From Sporichthya polymorpha DSM 43042 (lineage in GTDB: Bacteria > Actinomycetota > Actinomycetes > Sporichthyales > Sporichthyaceae): a stretch of DNA of 64,000 nucleotides. The first letter of the stretch is position 1. Each line of letters begins with the position of its first letter. Shown here one piece after another: positions 17,050 to 26,214 of this stretch. The position numbers and the translations under genes are program-made. The stretch covers positions 4,563,057 to 4,627,056 of the forward strand of contig NZ_KB913029.1 in NCBI RefSeq assembly GCF_000384115.1. The letters are read 5' to 3'. Under the pieces are notes generated by a model. The model was given only the letters and a program-made list of their open reading frames with translations, was not told where the DNA came from and ran no database searches.

Positions 17050-18669
17050 ATGCGTTACAGCTCCGACCGGTGTCCCACCCCGTCCGCCGCCTGGCTGACC
17101 GCTGCCCTGCTCAGCGGCGGACTCGTGCTGGCGGCCGGCGGGCCGGCCGGCGGGGCGGCGGGGCCGGTGACCGCACCGGCCGCGTGCCGGGGCGCGGCGG
17201 GCGACACCCTCGCGGGCGACCTGAACGGCGACGGGTTCGGCGACATCGTCGTGACCGAGTACGGCCGGACGCGGCTGCAGGGCGGGATCCACGTCTACTA
17301 CGGCACCGCGAACGGCCTGACCGCCGAGCCGGCCGGGACCGCGCCGGACGACGAGTTCCTCACCCAGGACTCCCCCGGCGTCCCGGACAAGAGCGAGGAC
17401 TCCGACGAGTGGGGTGCCGCGCTCGCCGTCGCGGACTTCAACGGCGACCGGTGCGCGGACGTCGCCGTCGGGGCGCCCGGGGAGAACGGCACGACCGGGG
17501 CCGTGACGATCCTCTACGGCTCGCCGACGGGCCTGATCACCGCGACGGGCAGGCCGCGGCCGCTGCACCTGAGCCAGAACACCCCCGGCGTCCCGGACGC
17601 GGCCGAGCCCAACGACCGCTTCGGGGCCGCGCTGGCCGCCGGCGACTTCGACGGCGACGGGCTCGCGGACCTCGCCGTCGGTGCCCCGGGCGAGACGAAG
17701 GGCAAGGCGTTCGGCTCCGGCTACGTCACCGTCCTGTTCGGCGCGTCCGGCGGCCTGAACGCCGGCCGCAAGGCCGCGGACCTGCGCCCCGGCCGCGGCG
17801 TCGTCGGGGGCAAGGCCGAGGACTCCGACGCGTTCGGCACGGCGCTCGCGGCCGGCGACGTCACCGGGGACGGCATCGACGAGCTGATCGTCGGCATCCC
17901 CGGCGAGGACGGCCGCGGCGCGGTCGCGCTCCTGCGCGGGACCCGGGACGGGTTCACCGCGCCCGCCGCGGCGTTCGACCGTGGCACGGCGGGCGTGGGC
18001 AAGCCGACCTTCGGCGACGCCTTCGGGTCTGCCCTGACGACCGGAGACTTCAACGGCGACGGCCGGACGGACGTCGCGATCGGGATGCCCGGCGCGGACC
18101 GCAGCCGTGGGGCCGTCGCGGTGCTCCACGCCGCCGCCGGTGGGCTCTCGGCGCCGCAGCTGTGGCGCCAGGGCGACGACCGGGTCTCCGGCGCGGCGCA
18201 GGACGGCGACCGCTTCGGGGCGGTGCTCGCCGCCGGCCGCCTCGCCGAGGGCAGGTACGACGGCCTGGCGATCGGCACGCCCGGCGACTCGGTCGAGGCG
18301 CCCGGTGGGACGGTGGCGAACGCCGGCTCGGTGACCGTGCTGCTCGGCTCGGCGCAGGGCCTGCGCGCGAAGGGCGCGCTGCTGGTCAGCCAGGCGACGC
18401 CCGGTGTCGGGGGCGACCCCACGACCGGGGATCGCTTCGGCGCGGCCCTGCTCGTGCGGAAGCTGGGCAGCGGCCCGGCCCGCCTGGTCATCGGGTCCCC
18501 GGCCGAGGGCGCCGCCGGCACGCCGAACCACCGGGCCGGCGCGTTCACCGTCCTCGGCGCAAGAGCAACCGGCCCGACCGGGACCGGGTCCGAGTTCTGG
18601 GACCTCGCCCGTCCCGGCACCGCCGGCGACCCCGCCCGCGGCGTCTTCCTCGGCTACGCCCTCGGCTGA
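17050..18669 (+). CDS. Secreted FG-GAP (integrin alpha-like) repeat protein
   Basis: This 539-residue protein has a signal peptide (hydrophobic to about residue 38). About seven FG-GAP beta-propeller repeats follow, marked by calcium-type loops such as DLNGDGFGD, DFNGDRCAD, DFDGDGLAD, DVTGDGIDE and DFNGDGRTD, each followed by VGAPGE-like turns. The repeats fill residues about 55-530, so the mature protein is essentially one propeller. It has no sorting signal or membrane anchor at the C-terminus and is likely secreted. Its role is unknown; FG-GAP proteins bind proteins, sugars or calcium. It is divergent from the chelatase gene. Confidence 0.9.
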   Translation: MRYSSDRCPTPSAAWLTAALLSGGLVLAAGGPAGGAAGPVTAPAACRGAAGDTLAGDLNGDGFGDIVVTEYGRTRLQGGIHVYYGTANGLTAEPAGTAPDDEFLTQDSPGVPDKSEDSDEWGAALAVADFNGDRCADVAVGAPGENGTTGAVTILYGSPTGLITATGRPRPLHLSQNTPGVPDAAEPNDRFGAALAAGDFDGDGLADLAVGAPGETKGKAFGSGYVTVLFGASGGLNAGRKAADLRPGRGVVGGKAEDSDAFGTALAAGDVTGDGIDELIVGIPGEDGRGAVALLRGTRDGFTAPAAAFDRGTAGVGKPTFGDAFGSALTTGDFNGDGRTDVAIGMPGADRSRGAVAVLHAAAGGLSAPQLWRQGDDRVSGAAQDGDRFGAVLAAGRLAEGRYDGLAIGTPGDSVEAPGGTVANAGSVTVLLGSAQGLRAKGALLVSQATPGVGGDPTTGDRFGAALLVRKLGSGPARLVIGSPAEGAAGTPNHRAGAFTVLGARATGPTGTGSEFWDLARPGTAGDPARGVFLGYALG

Positions 18670-18704
18670 CCCCCCGACCCCTGCGGGCCGGCGGGGTGGT
18701 CAGC
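18665..18704. terminator. Candidate bidirectional terminator between FG-GAP and Rrf2 genes
   Basis: GCTGACC (18665-18671) pairs with GGTCAGC (18698-18704), and a short CCC/GGG pairing continues inside. Both convergent stop codons lie inside the stem. There is no T-run, so termination is a positional inference. Confidence 0.45.
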
Positions 18705-19158
18705 GGCGGTGCCAGGCGTCCTCGGAGCGGGTGCGGTCGACGGCCGCCTGCGGGAGGTCCTTGGCGAGGAGGTGCGCGACGGTGACGTCCTCGAGCACCT
18801 CGCGCAGGCTGGAGCGGACGGCGATCCAGACCGACTGCAGGGCCTCGGCCGAGCCCTCGTAGGAGACGTCCTCGGGCGCGCGGCCGTGGACGCTGACCAG
18901 CGGGCCGTCGGTGGCGCGGATGACGTCGGCGACGGAGATCTCGCTCGCCGGGGTCAGCAGGACCCAGCCGCCGGCCTGGCCCCGCTGGCTCGCGACGAGC
19001 CCCGCCCGGCGCAGGTCGGCGAGGACGGCGAGCAGGAAGTCGCGCGGAATGTCCTGGGCGGTGGAGATCGACTCCGCCGAACGCGGGCGGTCGCTGTCGT
19101 TGCCCGCGATCTCGATCAGGGCGCGCACCGCGTAGTCGACCTTCGCGGAGATCTTCAA
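18700..19158 (-). CDS. Rrf2-family transcriptional regulator without cluster cysteines
   Basis: This 152-residue winged-helix regulator has the Rrf2 start MKISAKVDYAVRALIEIA, the recognition segment AESISTAQDIPRDFLLAVLADLRRAGLVAS and the wing GQAGGWVLLTPASEISVADVIRATDGPLVSV. There is not a single cysteine in the product, so it cannot bind an Fe-S cluster like IscR or NsrR and must sense something else. Such cysteine-free members are common in actinobacteria, often linked to sulfur or cysteine metabolism. It lies 73 bases downstream of cobQ on the same strand and could be cotranscribed. Confidence 0.9.
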   Translation of the reverse strand: MKISAKVDYAVRALIEIAGNDSDRPRSAESISTAQDIPRDFLLAVLADLRRAGLVASQRGQAGGWVLLTPASEISVADVIRATDGPLVSVHGRAPEDVSYEGSAEALQSVWIAVRSSLREVLEDVTVAHLLAKDLPQAAVDRTRSEDAWHRR

Positions 19159-19231
19159 CGCGCCCTCCTGGCTGTCGGCAGTCGTCCCGGCCCGACGTCC
19201 GGAGCAAACCCGAACATCAGTGCTCTACTCA

Positions 19232-20743
19232 CTATTGAACCGCAGATTCAAGGATCGACCGCAGCACCGGCAGCCCGCGGGGCGCGCCGCCGCCGATCAG
19301 GGCGTCCAGCGCGGCGGCGTCGAGGTGGTCGGCGATCAGGTCCCCCAACACGTCGAGCCGGGCCTCCCGGACCTCCGCGAAACTCACCTCGCCGACCGGC
19401 CGGAAGTCCCGGCCCGCCGCGGCGGCGACCTCGGCGAGGAACGCGCGCCGGAACGCGTCGGACTCCAGCGCGCCGTGCCAGGTCGTCCCCCACACCGCGC
19501 CGGCGCGGCAGCCGTCGAGGAACGGGGCGGCGCCCGCGTCGGGGCGAACCCGGCCGTGGTGGATCTCGTAGCCGCGCACCGGGTGCCCGTACTCCTCGCC
19601 CGCCGTGCGGCCGACGGTCTTGCGGGGCTCGAAGACGACGTCGGCGGGCAGCAGACCCAGGCCCGCCACGGCCCCGGCGCGGGACTCGACCTCGTCGGTG
19701 ATCGTCCGCGCGAGCATCTGGTACCCGCCGCAGACGCCGAGGACGGGCCGGCCCGCCGCCGCCCGCGCGAAGACGGCGTCGGCGAGGCCGCGCTCCCGCA
19801 GCCAGGCCAGGTCGGGAACCGTCGCCCGGGTGCCCGGCAGCACCACGAGGTCGGCGTCACCGATCTCCTCCGGCGCCGTCACGAAGCGGACCACGACGCC
19901 GGGCTCGGCCGCGAGCGCGTCGAGGTCGGTGAGGTTCGAGATCCGCGGGAAGCGGACGGCGGCCACGCGCAGGACGTCCGCCCCGGCCGCGGCGGTCGTG
20001 CCCGGCGCGGGGCCGGCGGCGTCGAGGGTGAGCGAGTCCTCGGCGTCGAGCCACAGGTCCGGCAGCCAGGGCAGGACGCCGTAGGTCGGACGCCCCGTCA
20101 GTTCGCGCAGGCGGTCGAGGCCGGGCACGAGCAACGACGGGTCACCGCGGAACTTGTTGACGACGAAGCCCGCGATCAGCGCCTGGTCCGCCGGGTCGAG
20201 GACGGCCAGCGTGCCGAACATCGCGGCGAGCACGCCCCCGCGGTCGATGTCGCCGACGACCACCACCGGCAGGTCGGCGGCGCGCGCCAGGCCGAGGTTC
20301 GCGATGTCGTCCGCGCGCAGGTTGATCTCCGCGGGGCTGCCCGCGCCCTCGCAGATCACGACGTCGTAGCGCGCGCGGAGGTCGGCGAGCGAGTCGAGGA
20401 CGGTGCTCATCAGCTTCGGCTTGAGGTCGCGGTAGGACCGCGCGGTCACGTCGGCGACCGGTTCGCCGAGGAGGACGACCTGCGAGCTGCGGTCGCTGCC
20501 CGGCTTGAGCAGCACCGGGTTCATCGCGGCCTCGGGCTCCAGCCCGGCCGCCGCGGCCTGCATCGCCTGCGCCCGGCCGATCTCGGCCCCGTCCGGCGTC
20601 ACGGCGGAGTTGTTCGACATGTTCTGGGCCTTGAAGGGCGCCACGGCGACCCCGCGTCGGTGCAGCCAGCGGCACAGGCCGGCGGTCAGAACACTCTTGC
20701 CGGCGTCCGACGTCGTGCCCGCGACGAGCAGGGCGCCCTTCAC
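19232..20743 (-). CDS. cobQ: Cobyric acid synthase (glutamine-hydrolysing)
   Basis: This 503-residue enzyme performs the four remaining side-chain amidations of adenosylcobyrinic acid a,c-diamide, using glutamine and ATP. The N-terminal ATPase domain begins [23 protein letters not shown] and has [10 protein letters not shown] and [12 protein letters not shown]. The C-terminal glutaminase domain has the nucleophile Cys in [12 protein letters not shown] and the His in YEIHHGR. The GTG at 20743 overlaps the cobD stop (GTGA). The open frame extends upstream only as a shadow of cobD. Confidence 0.95.
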   Translation of the reverse strand: MKGALLVAGTTSDAGKSVLTAGLCRWLHRRGVAVAPFKAQNMSNNSAVTPDGAEIGRAQAMQAAAAGLEPEAAMNPVLLKPGSDRSSQVVLLGEPVADVTARSYRDLKPKLMSTVLDSLADLRARYDVVICEGAGSPAEINLRADDIANLGLARAADLPVVVVGDIDRGGVLAAMFGTLAVLDPADQALIAGFVVNKFRGDPSLLVPGLDRLRELTGRPTYGVLPWLPDLWLDAEDSLTLDAAGPAPGTTAAAGADVLRVAAVRFPRISNLTDLDALAAEPGVVVRFVTAPEEIGDADLVVLPGTRATVPDLAWLRERGLADAVFARAAAGRPVLGVCGGYQMLARTITDEVESRAGAVAGLGLLPADVVFEPRKTVGRTAGEEYGHPVRGYEIHHGRVRPDAGAAPFLDGCRAGAVWGTTWHGALESDAFRRAFLAEVAAAAGRDFRPVGEVSFAEVREARLDVLGDLIADHLDAAALDALIGGGAPRGLPVLRSILESAVQ

Positions 20744-21693
20744 CCGGACCAGCCCTGACGGTCCGTCAGCACCGTGGCGAGCACGGTGAGAGCGGCCGCG
20801 CCGAGACCGACCGCTCGCGAGAGCCGGACCGCCCGGCCGATGTCGGCGACCTCGGGCTCCCGTCCGGCGGCGTGCAGCGTGCCGCGGGTCTCCGTCGCAC
20901 CGGAGTAAATGTTCGTCCCCCCGAGCCGGACGTCGAGCGCACCGGCCGCCGCGGCCTCGCACCACCCGGCGTTGGGGCTCGGGTGGTCGCGCCGATCCGC
21001 GGCGAGCACGGCCGCGGCCTGCCGGGAGCAACCGCCGACAGCCCGCGCGGCCGGGACCGTGAGCAGACCGGTCAATCGGGCCGGCAGGTAGTTCGCGACG
21101 TCGTCGAGACGCGCGGAGGCCCACCCGAAACTCCGGTACCGCTCGTTGCGGTAGCCGACCATCGCGTCGAGCGTGTTCACCGCGCGGTACCCGACCAGGC
21201 CCGGCACCCCGGCCACCGCGCCCCAGAGCAGCGGGGCGACCACGGCGTCGCCGGTGTTCTCCGCGACCGACTCGACGGTGGCGCGGGCGAGGTCCTTCTC
21301 CCCCAGCCCCGACGGGTCCCGGGCGCACAGGTGCGAGAGCCGATCCCGTGCGGCGGGCAGATCGCCGACCTGGAGATGACGGGCCATCAGATTTGCCTCG
21401 CGCCCGAGGCTGGTCCCCCCGAGCACGGCCCACGTCGCGACCGCCGTCAGCGCCGTGGCGGCCACCGACGATCCCGCCGCGCGCCGCTGCAGGAACGCGG
21501 CGGCGACCACCGGTACACCGACGGCGAGGGCGGTGTACCGCGCCCCGGCGGCACGGGAGTCGCGCCAGGTTGCTCGTTCGAGGGCGGCGGCCGCCCGTCC
21601 GAACCCCGCGACCGGGTGCCCGCGCCGCGGGTCGGCGAGCAGAGCGTCAGCCAGGACGCCCAGCGCCAATCCCGTCGCGCGCGTCCGTCTCAC
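20740..21693 (-). CDS. cobD: Adenosylcobinamide-phosphate synthase (CbiB/CobD)
   Basis: This 317-residue integral membrane enzyme joins aminopropanol (phosphate) to adenosylcobyric acid. The N-terminal motif [20 protein letters not shown], the [21 protein letters not shown] segment and [30 protein letters not shown] are family hallmarks. About four membrane segments are visible. It starts at a GTG lying 47 bases inside the end of the upstream membrane protein gene, and its end overlaps cobQ by 4 bases. The four-gene run from the epimerase to cobQ therefore looks like one translation unit. Confidence 0.94.
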   Translation of the reverse strand: MRRTRATGLALGVLADALLADPRRGHPVAGFGRAAAALERATWRDSRAAGARYTALAVGVPVVAAAFLQRRAAGSSVAATALTAVATWAVLGGTSLGREANLMARHLQVGDLPAARDRLSHLCARDPSGLGEKDLARATVESVAENTGDAVVAPLLWGAVAGVPGLVGYRAVNTLDAMVGYRNERYRSFGWASARLDDVANYLPARLTGLLTVPAARAVGGCSRQAAAVLAADRRDHPSPNAGWCEAAAAGALDVRLGGTNIYSGATETRGTLHAAGREPEVADIGRAVRLSRAVGLGAAALTVLATVLTDRQGWSG

Positions 21694-23146
21694 GCCCGGC
21701 GACGTTAGCGGACGGCTCCTCCGCCGCCGTCACCCGCAGGCGGGCGGCCCACCAGGCCGCCGCCGCGACCGCCCCGATTCCCGCCAGCCAGATGCCGTGT
21801 CGCACCCACACCTCGGCGCCGGAGCCCTCCTGGTACGGCGGCAGGAAGACCTTCCAGCCGTCGTAGAGCGGGTTGTCGACCTTGTCGAACGCAAAGACCC
21901 AGGTGATGCGGCGGTCCCAGCCGTCGGCAAGAAACGCTGCCATCGCGAACAGGCCGACGAACGCGAGCGCCGCGGCGCCGACCAGCACCGCGGGCGGCGA
22001 CGTCGAGAGCCACCAGGCGATGACCAGCACCAGCAGCGGCAGGATCACGACGATCTGCCGGCCGGGCGACCAGAACCCGCTCATCGTCAGCGCGACGAAG
22101 GTCGCGACCAGCCACCCGGCCGTCGCGGGCACCACCAGCGCCGTCCAGTGCCGCGGCCGCACCGCGATCAGCGCCGCGACCGCGGGGATCACCAGCAGCC
22201 ACGCCGGCTGCCAGGCCGCGATGCCCCAGTGCTGGTCGATCAGCAGTCCGGTGAGGCGCTGGCTGCGCGCGAGGTAGTTCGGGTCGGTCCCGACGACGGC
22301 GAACTCCCCCGGCCCCTGGAAGAAGTCGCCGGAGGCGTAGACCGTCCACCCGCCCCAGACGATCTTGTGCACGACGAGATAGATCGCGCCCATCGCGGCG
22401 AACACGCCGACGAGCACTGCCGCCGCCAGGCGGCCCCGGTCGCGCCACAGGCGCCACAACCCGACCAGGGCGAGCATCGCCGCCACCGCCGAGTACTTCA
22501 CGCTCAGCCAGGGCAACGCGACGACGGCGAGGACGAACGCCACCTGCGCCCGGCGGGACCAGGAGCCGGTCAGCGCGGCGACGGCGACCAGCGCCGCCAA
22601 CGCGGCCGGCATCTCGGGGTAGACCTGCTGCGCGTAGATCGCCAACGGCGGCGAGGCGAACGCGACCGACACGACGGCGGTGGCGAGCGAGGGCCGGACG
22701 CCGAGGCGCCGGACCGCGATCCACACCGTGAGAGCCGCAGCCAGGCCGGCCAGCACGCAGACCGTCGCCTTCGCGGCCTCGAAGCCCCACAGCCCCATCG
22801 GTGCGGCGATCAGGATCGGCAGCAAGGGGTCGTGCGGACTGATCTGGCTGCCGTCGGCCTTGGGTTCGGTCTGCACCGGCAGGTTGGCGTCGTGGAACGC
22901 GCGCCAGCGACGGTCGTAGAGCTCGTCGGAGATGTCGAGGTCGCCGTCCTCGGCGAGCGACAACGCGGTGAGCAGGTACTGCGGCTCGTCGACCGCCGCG
23001 CGGCCGCCGATCGTGGCGCGAACGTCGATGCCGAGCAGCCCGACCGTCAGCGCGACCACGAACGCGGCCAGCATCGCCGCCGCGACGACCCGTCGCGGGG
23101 CCGCGGCCGCCGACGAAGTCACGCGGTCAAGCCGTTCCGCGGTCAC
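21647..23146 (-). CDS. Polytopic membrane protein, probable GT-C-type glycosyltransferase
   Basis: This 499-residue protein has about ten or more hydrophobic segments. An acidic first loop (AVDEPQYLLTALSLAEDGDLD) just after the first membrane helix resembles the catalytic loop of GT-C mannosyl- or arabinosyltransferases. No family motif is certain. Its GTG start overlaps the epimerase stop by 4 bases, and its end overlaps cobD by 47 bases. With the epimerase before it and the flippase/GT2 fusion divergent nearby, a role in cell-surface glycan or glycolipid synthesis is likely but not proven. A C-terminal polar tail (about 480-499) arises from the overlap with cobD. Confidence 0.75.
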   Translation of the reverse strand: MTAERLDRVTSSAAAAPRRVVAAAMLAAFVVALTVGLLGIDVRATIGGRAAVDEPQYLLTALSLAEDGDLDISDELYDRRWRAFHDANLPVQTEPKADGSQISPHDPLLPILIAAPMGLWGFEAAKATVCVLAGLAAALTVWIAVRRLGVRPSLATAVVSVAFASPPLAIYAQQVYPEMPAALAALVAVAALTGSWSRRAQVAFVLAVVALPWLSVKYSAVAAMLALVGLWRLWRDRGRLAAAVLVGVFAAMGAIYLVVHKIVWGGWTVYASGDFFQGPGEFAVVGTDPNYLARSQRLTGLLIDQHWGIAAWQPAWLLVIPAVAALIAVRPRHWTALVVPATAGWLVATFVALTMSGFWSPGRQIVVILPLLVLVIAWWLSTSPPAVLVGAAALAFVGLFAMAAFLADGWDRRITWVFAFDKVDNPLYDGWKVFLPPYQEGSGAEVWVRHGIWLAGIGAVAAAAWWAARLRVTAAEEPSANVAGRETDARDGIGAGRPG

Positions 23147-24066
23147 GCAGGGACGCGGCCGGACTCCGCGACCCGGTCGAAGTCGGTGGCTGCGATCTGA
23201 CGGGCCACCACATCGGCCAGGTCGGTGTGCGGCACGAAGCCGACGATGCTCTCCAGGCGCCGGGTGTCGGCGCGGGTGTCGGAGACCTCCTCCGGCCCGG
23301 CCGGCTCGACGCGCGTCTGCACGTCGACGTCCAGCGCCGTCGCGATCGCGTCGATCATCGCGTCGAGGCGGATCGGGACGCCGGTTCCGACATTGACCGG
23401 CCCGGGCTCGTCCGCGTCGAGCAGAGCGACCAGCGCACGGGCGGCGTCACGGACGTCGGTGACGTCCCGCGTCCGCTCCGGACCGCCGAGGATGCGCAAC
23501 GGACGACCCGCGCGGGCCGCCTCGATCCACATCGACAGGGCCATGTCCGAGCGCTGACCCTCGCCGGCGACGGTGAACGGCCGCGCGATGACCACCCGGC
23601 CCCCGGCCTCGTTGTGGTCGCGGCAGAGGGCCTCGGCGAGTGCCTTGCTCGCGGCGTACCCGCCGCGCGGGTTCAGCGGGTCGGTCTCGGCGCACGGGCG
23701 CCCGCCGGTCGAACCGCCGTAGATCGAGGACGAGGTCGCGACGACCACGGTCGTGCGCCGGGACGCGGCACCGAGCACCGCGGCGGTGGCCAGCACGTTG
23801 TCGCGGTGCCGGTACCAGGCGACGTCGGTGCGGGAGTCGCGGACACCGGGGCAGCCGGCGAGGTGGATGACGCCGGCGGCCTCGCGGATCGCGTTCACCG
23901 CGACCCCGTCGGGCCCGAGCAGGTCGGCGTGCAACTCGGTGTGCCGCGGGCCGAAGGGCACGCCGCCGCGGCGGTCGATGCCGATCACCTCACGCCCGGC
24001 GGCGAGCAGACGCGCCACGACGGCCTGACCGAGGAAGCCGGCCGACCCGGTGACCACGACTGCCAT
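23143..24066 (-). CDS. NAD-dependent sugar epimerase/dehydratase (extended SDR)
   Basis: This 307-residue Rossmann protein has the cofactor loop VTGSAGFLGQAV near the N-terminus, the serine segment VVATSSSIYGG and the YAASKALAE active-site motif. A C-terminal substrate domain includes RTRDVTDVRDAARAL. It is an extended SDR, such as a nucleotide-sugar 4-epimerase. The ATG at 24066 has GGAGGAG upstream. The long open frame continuing upstream is the antisense of the fusion gene. It is the first gene of the unit ending in cobQ. The exact sugar is unknown. Confidence 0.88.
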   Translation of the reverse strand: MAVVVTGSAGFLGQAVVARLLAAGREVIGIDRRGGVPFGPRHTELHADLLGPDGVAVNAIREAAGVIHLAGCPGVRDSRTDVAWYRHRDNVLATAAVLGAASRRTTVVVATSSSIYGGSTGGRPCAETDPLNPRGGYAASKALAEALCRDHNEAGGRVVIARPFTVAGEGQRSDMALSMWIEAARAGRPLRILGGPERTRDVTDVRDAARALVALLDADEPGPVNVGTGVPIRLDAMIDAIATALDVDVQTRVEPAGPEEVSDTRADTRRLESIVGFVPHTDLADVVARQIAATDFDRVAESGRVPA

Positions 24067-24180
24067 GCTTTCTCCTCCATCGCGCTCGGGACGCCGCCGG
24101 TGACAATGCGTACGCGGGGGCAAGGCTAGCCTGGCCTTTCTCAAGAAAGGTGCATGCGCGAGTAGCGACAGGAGCGGCGA

Positions 24181-25851
24181 GTGCGAAAGGCACGCACGGT
24201 GATCGGCATCGTCGTGCTCGCCCTGTCGGTGGTGTACCTGGTCCAGGTCGTCGACGGTCCGGTGCTGCGGGAGACCGCTGAGGCCCTGGCCGCCTCGCCG
24301 GGTCCGCTCGCGCTCGCGCTGCTCTGCTACGCGGCCGCGTTCGCCCTGCGTTCCTGGGCCTGGACCCGCACGCTGCCGGGCCTGGAGTTCAGTCAGTCGT
24401 GGGCGGCGCTGCACGTCTCGGTGCTCGGCAACCACGTCCTGCCGTTCCGACTCGGCGAGATCCTGCGGGTGACGTCGGTGCTGCGGCGCACGTCCTTGGC
24501 GGTCGGGCCGGTCACGGCCACGACGGTGACGCTGCGACTGGCCGACCTGCTGTCGGTCGCGGTCCTGGCGCTGGTCGCGGTCCCCGGCCTGGCCGGCGAG
24601 CTGATCGGTGCGTGGGCCTGGATCCTCGCCGTCGCGCTGGCCGCGGCGGCGGTGCCGGTGCTGGTGTGGGCGCGGCGGCTGCTCGCCCGCGGTCCGGGCG
24701 AACGCGTCCGGCTCCCGGCCGCGACGATCGTCGGGACCGCGTTCGTCGCCTGGGCCCTGGAGGCCACCCTCGCCTGGCAGGTCGCGCACGCCGCCGGCGT
24801 CTCGCTCGACTACCACGAGGCGATCGCCGTCACCGCGGTCGCGATCGCCGCACAGACGGTCGCCCTCACGCCCGGGGGCATCGGCTCCTACGAGGCCGCG
24901 GGCACGGCGGCGCTGGCCGCGCTGGGCGTCGACGCCGGCACCGCCTTCGCGATCGCGCTCGCCACCCACGCGGTCAAGACCGCGTACTCGCTGGTGGTCG
25001 GCGGCGTCGCCCTGGTGACACCGGCGCCGGGCTACTGGGGCAACCTGCGCCTGCCGCGCGTCACCCCGCCCCGGCCCGAGCCGTACCCGGTGGCGCCGGA
25101 CGCGCCGGTGGTCGCGGTCATCCCGGTCTACAACGAGCAGGACGTCGTCGCCGAGGTCGTGCGCCGTCTGCCGGCGACGGTCGAGGGCCGCCCGTTGGTC
25201 TGCATCGTCGTCGACGACGGCTCGGCCGACGCGTCCGCCGCCCGCGCGGCGGACGCCGGCGCCGTTGTCGTCCCGCACGAAGTCAATCGTGGCCTCGGCG
25301 CCGCCGTGCGCACCGCGCTGCGCGAGGCGAGCGCGCTCTCCCCCGCCGCGGTCGTCTACCTGGACGCCGACGGCGAGTACGCACCCGAGGACCTCCCGAC
25401 GGTCGCCGCCCCGGTCCTCGCCGGGACGGCCGACTACGTCGTCGGTTCCCGGTTCGCGGGCAACATCGAGCACATGCGCCCGCACCGTCGCCTCGGCAAC
25501 CTCGTCCTCACCCGGTGGGTGCGTTGGACGGCGCGGCGGCGCGACCTGACGGATGGTCAGAGCGGGTACCGCGCCTTCTCAGCCCGAGCCGCCGCCGAGG
25601 CGGAGATCATCCACGACTACAACTACGCCCAGGTCCTGACGCTCGACCTGCTCGGCAAGGGTTTCGGATACGCCGAGGTCCCGATCCGCTACCACTTCCG
25701 CACCACCGGCGACTCGTTCGTCAAGCTCGGCCGGTACCTGAGAAAGGTGGTACCGGCCGTCCACCGCGAACTCAACGCCGACCGGCTCGCGGACCGTCCC
25801 CCGCTGCCTACGGCGCGCTGGCGGACCCGCTCGATGACCCCGACCCGCTGA
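24181..25851 (+). CDS. Fusion of flippase-like (UPF0104/LPG-synthase TM) domain and GT2 glycosyltransferase
   Basis: This 556-residue two-domain protein begins with a polytopic region (about 1-280) of the lysylphosphatidylglycerol-synthase transmembrane/flippase-like type, with FRLGEILRV and TPGGIGSYEAAG motifs. The second domain (about 300-545) is a GT-A glycosyltransferase of family 2, with VIPVYNEQDVV, VVDDGSADAS, YLDADGEYAPEDL and DGQSGYRAF. This resembles polyprenyl-phosphate sugar transferases. The combination could make and flip a lipid-linked sugar. The GTG start has AGGAG upstream. The last 44 bases overlap the end of the convergent lipoprotein gene. Confidence 0.85.
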   Translation: MRKARTVIGIVVLALSVVYLVQVVDGPVLRETAEALAASPGPLALALLCYAAAFALRSWAWTRTLPGLEFSQSWAALHVSVLGNHVLPFRLGEILRVTSVLRRTSLAVGPVTATTVTLRLADLLSVAVLALVAVPGLAGELIGAWAWILAVALAAAAVPVLVWARRLLARGPGERVRLPAATIVGTAFVAWALEATLAWQVAHAAGVSLDYHEAIAVTAVAIAAQTVALTPGGIGSYEAAGTAALAALGVDAGTAFAIALATHAVKTAYSLVVGGVALVTPAPGYWGNLRLPRVTPPRPEPYPVAPDAPVVAVIPVYNEQDVVAEVVRRLPATVEGRPLVCIVVDDGSADASAARAADAGAVVVPHEVNRGLGAAVRTALREASALSPAAVVYLDADGEYAPEDLPTVAAPVLAGTADYVVGSRFAGNIEHMRPHRRLGNLVLTRWVRWTARRRDLTDGQSGYRAFSARAAAEAEIIHDYNYAQVLTLDLLGKGFGYAEVPIRYHFRTTGDSFVKLGRYLRKVVPAVHRELNADRLADRPPLPTARWRTRSMTPTR

Positions 25852-26155
25852 CCGAGCCGCTGCTCGAGCCGCTGCCCGCGGTCGACCCGCTCGGCGACGC
25901 CGTGCCGCCCGGGCTCGCCGTGCTCGCGGACCCGCTCGACGCCCCGCTCGACGACCCGCTGCTCGAGCCCGAGCTGCTGCCCGACGAGCTGCCCGACGAG
26001 CTGCCGCCACCGGAGGAGATGCCCTCCTCCTCGGTCAGGTTGCGGACCTGGCCACCGTCGTCGTCCCCGCAGGCCGACAGGCCCGCGACGCCGACCACCA
26101 GGCCGGCGGCGAGGATCAGTCGGCTTCCGACGACACGGGTACGGCGCAGTCTCAT
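25808..26155 (-). CDS. Small Ser/Gly-rich lipoprotein next to the iron importer
   Basis: This 115-residue protein has a basic start (MRLRRTRVVGS), a hydrophobic stretch and a lipobox ending at a cysteine in GLSACGDDDGG. Almost all the rest is Ser/Gly/Ala repeats (SSGSSSGSSSG type) without a folded domain. The ATG at 26155 has GAGG 8 bases upstream; an upstream TTG at 26257 would cross the iron box and is less likely. The layout Cys-Gly-Asp-Asp-Asp plus Ser/Gly linker matches the beginning of EfeO. It is divergent from the iron ABC genes and may share their iron control. It could be a surface spacer protein or a truncated lipoprotein. Confidence 0.7.
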   Translation of the reverse strand: MRLRRTRVVGSRLILAAGLVVGVAGLSACGDDDGGQVRNLTEEEGISSGGGSSSGSSSGSSSGSSSGSSSGASSGSASTASPGGTASPSGSTAGSGSSSGSVSGSGSSSGSASAP

Positions 26156-26214
26156 TTCGGTGTCCTCACGTGAGTTCTCGGCCAGGTCGCGTACGACAAT
26201 GTCAGGTCGCGGGG

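Noticed and set aside
24121-24139. Possible third iron box before the flippase/GT fusion
   Set aside because: Only 11 of 19 consensus positions match and no palindromic arms remain. The neighbouring genes have no iron role.
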